NCBI GenBank assembly: GCA_014904845.1
Contig: MU119690.1
Span: 1 to 27,362 of the forward strand
DNA: 27,362 nt
Direction: 5' to 3'
From: Acephala macrosclerotiorum
Taxonomy: Eukaryota; Ascomycota; Leotiomycetes; Helotiales; Mollisiaceae
Shown here: in pieces, positions 25,270-27,362 of the stretch
Numbering within the stretch: position 1 is the stretch's first letter
Layout: each line of letters starts with the position of its first letter
Translations under genes and position numbers: made by a program
The notes under the pieces: generated by a model
What the model was told of the DNA's origin: nothing
Seen by the model: the letters and a program-made list of their open reading frames with translations, nothing else
Database searches by the model: none

Positions 25270-27362
25270 ATAAAATTAATTAAAAAAATAAAATATTAAT
25301 ATTAATAATTTCTTGAAATTTGATACTTTGAATATTTATATTATTAATAATAATAATCGATTATTTTTTAGATTTATTTATAAAAATCGAAAAAAGTTTT
25401 TTAATATATTTTTTAATTATTAAAAATTCGTAAAAATGAAAAATAAAATATAATTTTTTTAAATTTATTTTATTTAAATTTGTAATTATTAAATTATCGC
25501 TCGTATTTTTCAAATATATTAACGTTTTTTTGTAATTAATAAATCGAAAAAATATTTTTATAAATAATATATTATAAATTTTTATTTTTCTCGATAATAA
25601 TTATATTAATAATTTTAATAATTTTACGAAACGTAAAACGTTTTATATGAAATATTTACTCGAGTTTTTAATATATATATTTATCGTAAAATTTATTAAT
25701 AGAATTTTTAATATATTATTAAAATATTTGAATTCGAAAAAAAAAATTTTGATTATAATATTTAAATATATTATTAAAAATTTTAATCAAATTAAATCGA
25801 ATTTATTAAAACGCAATATATAATTTTTTAATTTTTTTTTTATTTAATTAAATTTTTTTTTATTACGTTTTTAATTTTTATAAATTTATTATTAATATTA
25901 TTAATTATAATTATTTTTTTTTTTCAAATAATAATTTATTAATAATTTTTTATAAATTATTGAAATTATATTATACGATTTATATAAATATATTATAATT
26001 ATTTTTATTTTCAAAATTTAATAAAATATTTTTTTGAAATATAATAATAATATTATAAAAATTTCGAAAATAAAAATTAAAATTATATAATTTATATATA
26101 AAAAAATAATATAATAAATTAATCGAATTTTGCAAATAAAAAACGTATAAATTTAAAAAAAAAAATTTATTAATAAAATCGAAAAAAATTATAAATTTTT
26201 ATATTTATAAAAAAATTATATAAAAAAAATAAACGAATATTTTTAAATTTTAAATAATTAAAAATTGTAAAATTTTTTTTAAAAATATATTAATATTTAT
26301 AATTAAAATATTATAATATTAATTTCAAATAAAATTTTTTAAAAATTTTAAACAAATAATTTTATATTAATTTTTTATAAAACGTATTAAATAAAATAAA
26401 TATTTATAAATTGTTTTCATAAAAAAAATATATAAAATTTTTTAAAAAAAATTATTATAAAATATTTAAATAAATAAAAATAAAAATAAATAATATTAAA
26501 AAAAAATTATAATTTTTAAATTAATATAAAATTAAAAAATTTTAATTAAAAAACTTTAAAAAAAAAAAAAAAAAAAAATTTATTTTTTTATATATTATAA
26601 TAAATATTATATTAATAAACGTTTATACAATTTAAATATATTAAAAAATTTTTTTATAAATTTTAAAAATTAAAACTTTTTAAAAAAATTTTAAAAAAAA
26701 AAAATAATATAATTTCGTTTTTTTTATATAATAAAATCGTTTTAATTATAATAAAAAATTTTTTTTTTTTAAAATATAAATAAAATTTATTAAAATAAAT
26801 AAAAATATTTTAAAAAAAATTAATAAAAAATTAAAATTATTATAAATAAAAAAAAAAATTTTTTTTGAATTAAAATTTTTTTATTATTTTAAAATTTAAC
26901 AAGTTTTTTTTATTTATTCAATTATTAAAAAATTATATATATTTATTTTTTTCGATTTTATTAAATTCAAAAATATAAATTACAATTTTAATTTTTTTTT
27001 TTTAATTTTTTAAGTATTTTATTTATTATAAAATTTTTTAAATAATTTTTTTTTGTATTTATATTTTTATTATTATTAAAATCAATAAATTTAATAATAT
27101 TTTTATTTTTATTATTATTTAAAAAATTTTAATATTTATTTTTTTTAATAAATTTCTTTAAACGATTTTTAATAAATAATTTTCAAATTATTATTTCGTT
27201 TATTTTTATAAACAAATGATTTTTTTTCAATTAATATTTTTCGTATTTAATAATAAATATCGAAATATATTTAATTATATTTATAATTATATTTTTTTTT
27301 TTTAATTTCGATTTTTTTATATTTTTATTTTATATTTTAATTTATTTGATTTTTAATTCAAA
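24231..27362 (-). mobile_element. Right inverted-repeat arm, outer part (LTR-B element remnant)
   Basis: After the target duplication at 24226-24230 the right arm resumes. The stretch to about 26395 is the reverse complement of about 2520 down to the left window edge. The last kilobase has no partner inside the window, because the left arm is cut by the window edge, but it has the same AT-rich texture and presumably continues the element. Stops occur in all frames and no domain is recognisable. The far LTR of this element should lie to the right of the window. Confidence 0.7.
25192..25265. repeat. (AAT)n/(ATT)n palindromic microsatellite, right arm
   Basis: About 16 AAT units are followed by about 8 ATT units. 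This is the partner of 1234-1343, shorter than the left copy. The flanks match in inverted orientation on both sides (for example TTAATTAATAAAATTAATT at 25262-25280 against the mirror at 1221-1236). Confidence 0.9.

Overview
This window is a gene-free, extremely AT-rich block made almost entirely of dead transposable elements. C and G survive mainly as CpG. It most probably comes from a filamentous ascomycete (Pezizomycotina) in which repeat-induced point mutation (RIP) operates. Three things support this. The elements are Ty1/Copia LTR retrotransposons with a reverse transcriptase of a fungal type (QTDD in place of YVDD). Paired copies differ almost only by C-to-T and G-to-A transitions. No host gene, tRNA or rRNA can be seen on either strand. 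The species cannot be named from this sequence. An AT isochore, subtelomere or pericentromere would all fit.

Layout. (1) 1-3296 and 16969-27362 are two arms of a large inverted repeat, each ending inward in a mutated LTR of one family (here LTR-B; 3050-3296 and 16969-17235). They are remnants of two LTR-B elements in opposite orientation whose far ends lie outside the window. (2) 3297-16968 is an unrecognisable AT-rich core. It is bounded by direct copies of a ~200-bp repeat (X) and also holds a second repeat (Y), a cleanly bounded solo LTR of another family (LTR-A, 8629-8836), an 18-bp tandem array (16204-16300), a 65-T tract and a 10-N assembly gap with identical 36-bp sequence on both sides. 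(3) 17619-24225 is a complete but dead Ty1/Copia element with LTR-A ends. It is inserted in the right arm and flanked by the 5-bp duplication ATAAT. (4) 19517-19775 is an almost unmutated solo LTR-B inserted in the gag region of that Copia element.

The Copia element runs LTR, gag (zinc knuckle), protease, integrase, reverse transcriptase, RNase H, LTR on the + strand. From the zinc knuckle to the start of the reverse transcriptase it keeps one reading frame, broken only by stop codons. A 17-A run at 22328-22344 then shifts the frame. The three integrase catalytic acids and the RT Asp-Asp pair survive, while many other key residues show RIP-type changes.

Order of events, inferred from nesting and mutation load: LTR-B elements inserted and were heavily mutated; the Copia element then landed in the right arm and was moderately mutated; a later LTR-B copy inserted into the Copia element and collapsed to a solo LTR. 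Short solo LTRs are the best-preserved sequences in the window, which fits the known length threshold of RIP. I found no new functional system. The most useful points are the CpG-sparing mutation spectrum, readable from LTR pairs inside the window, and the nested inverted architecture.
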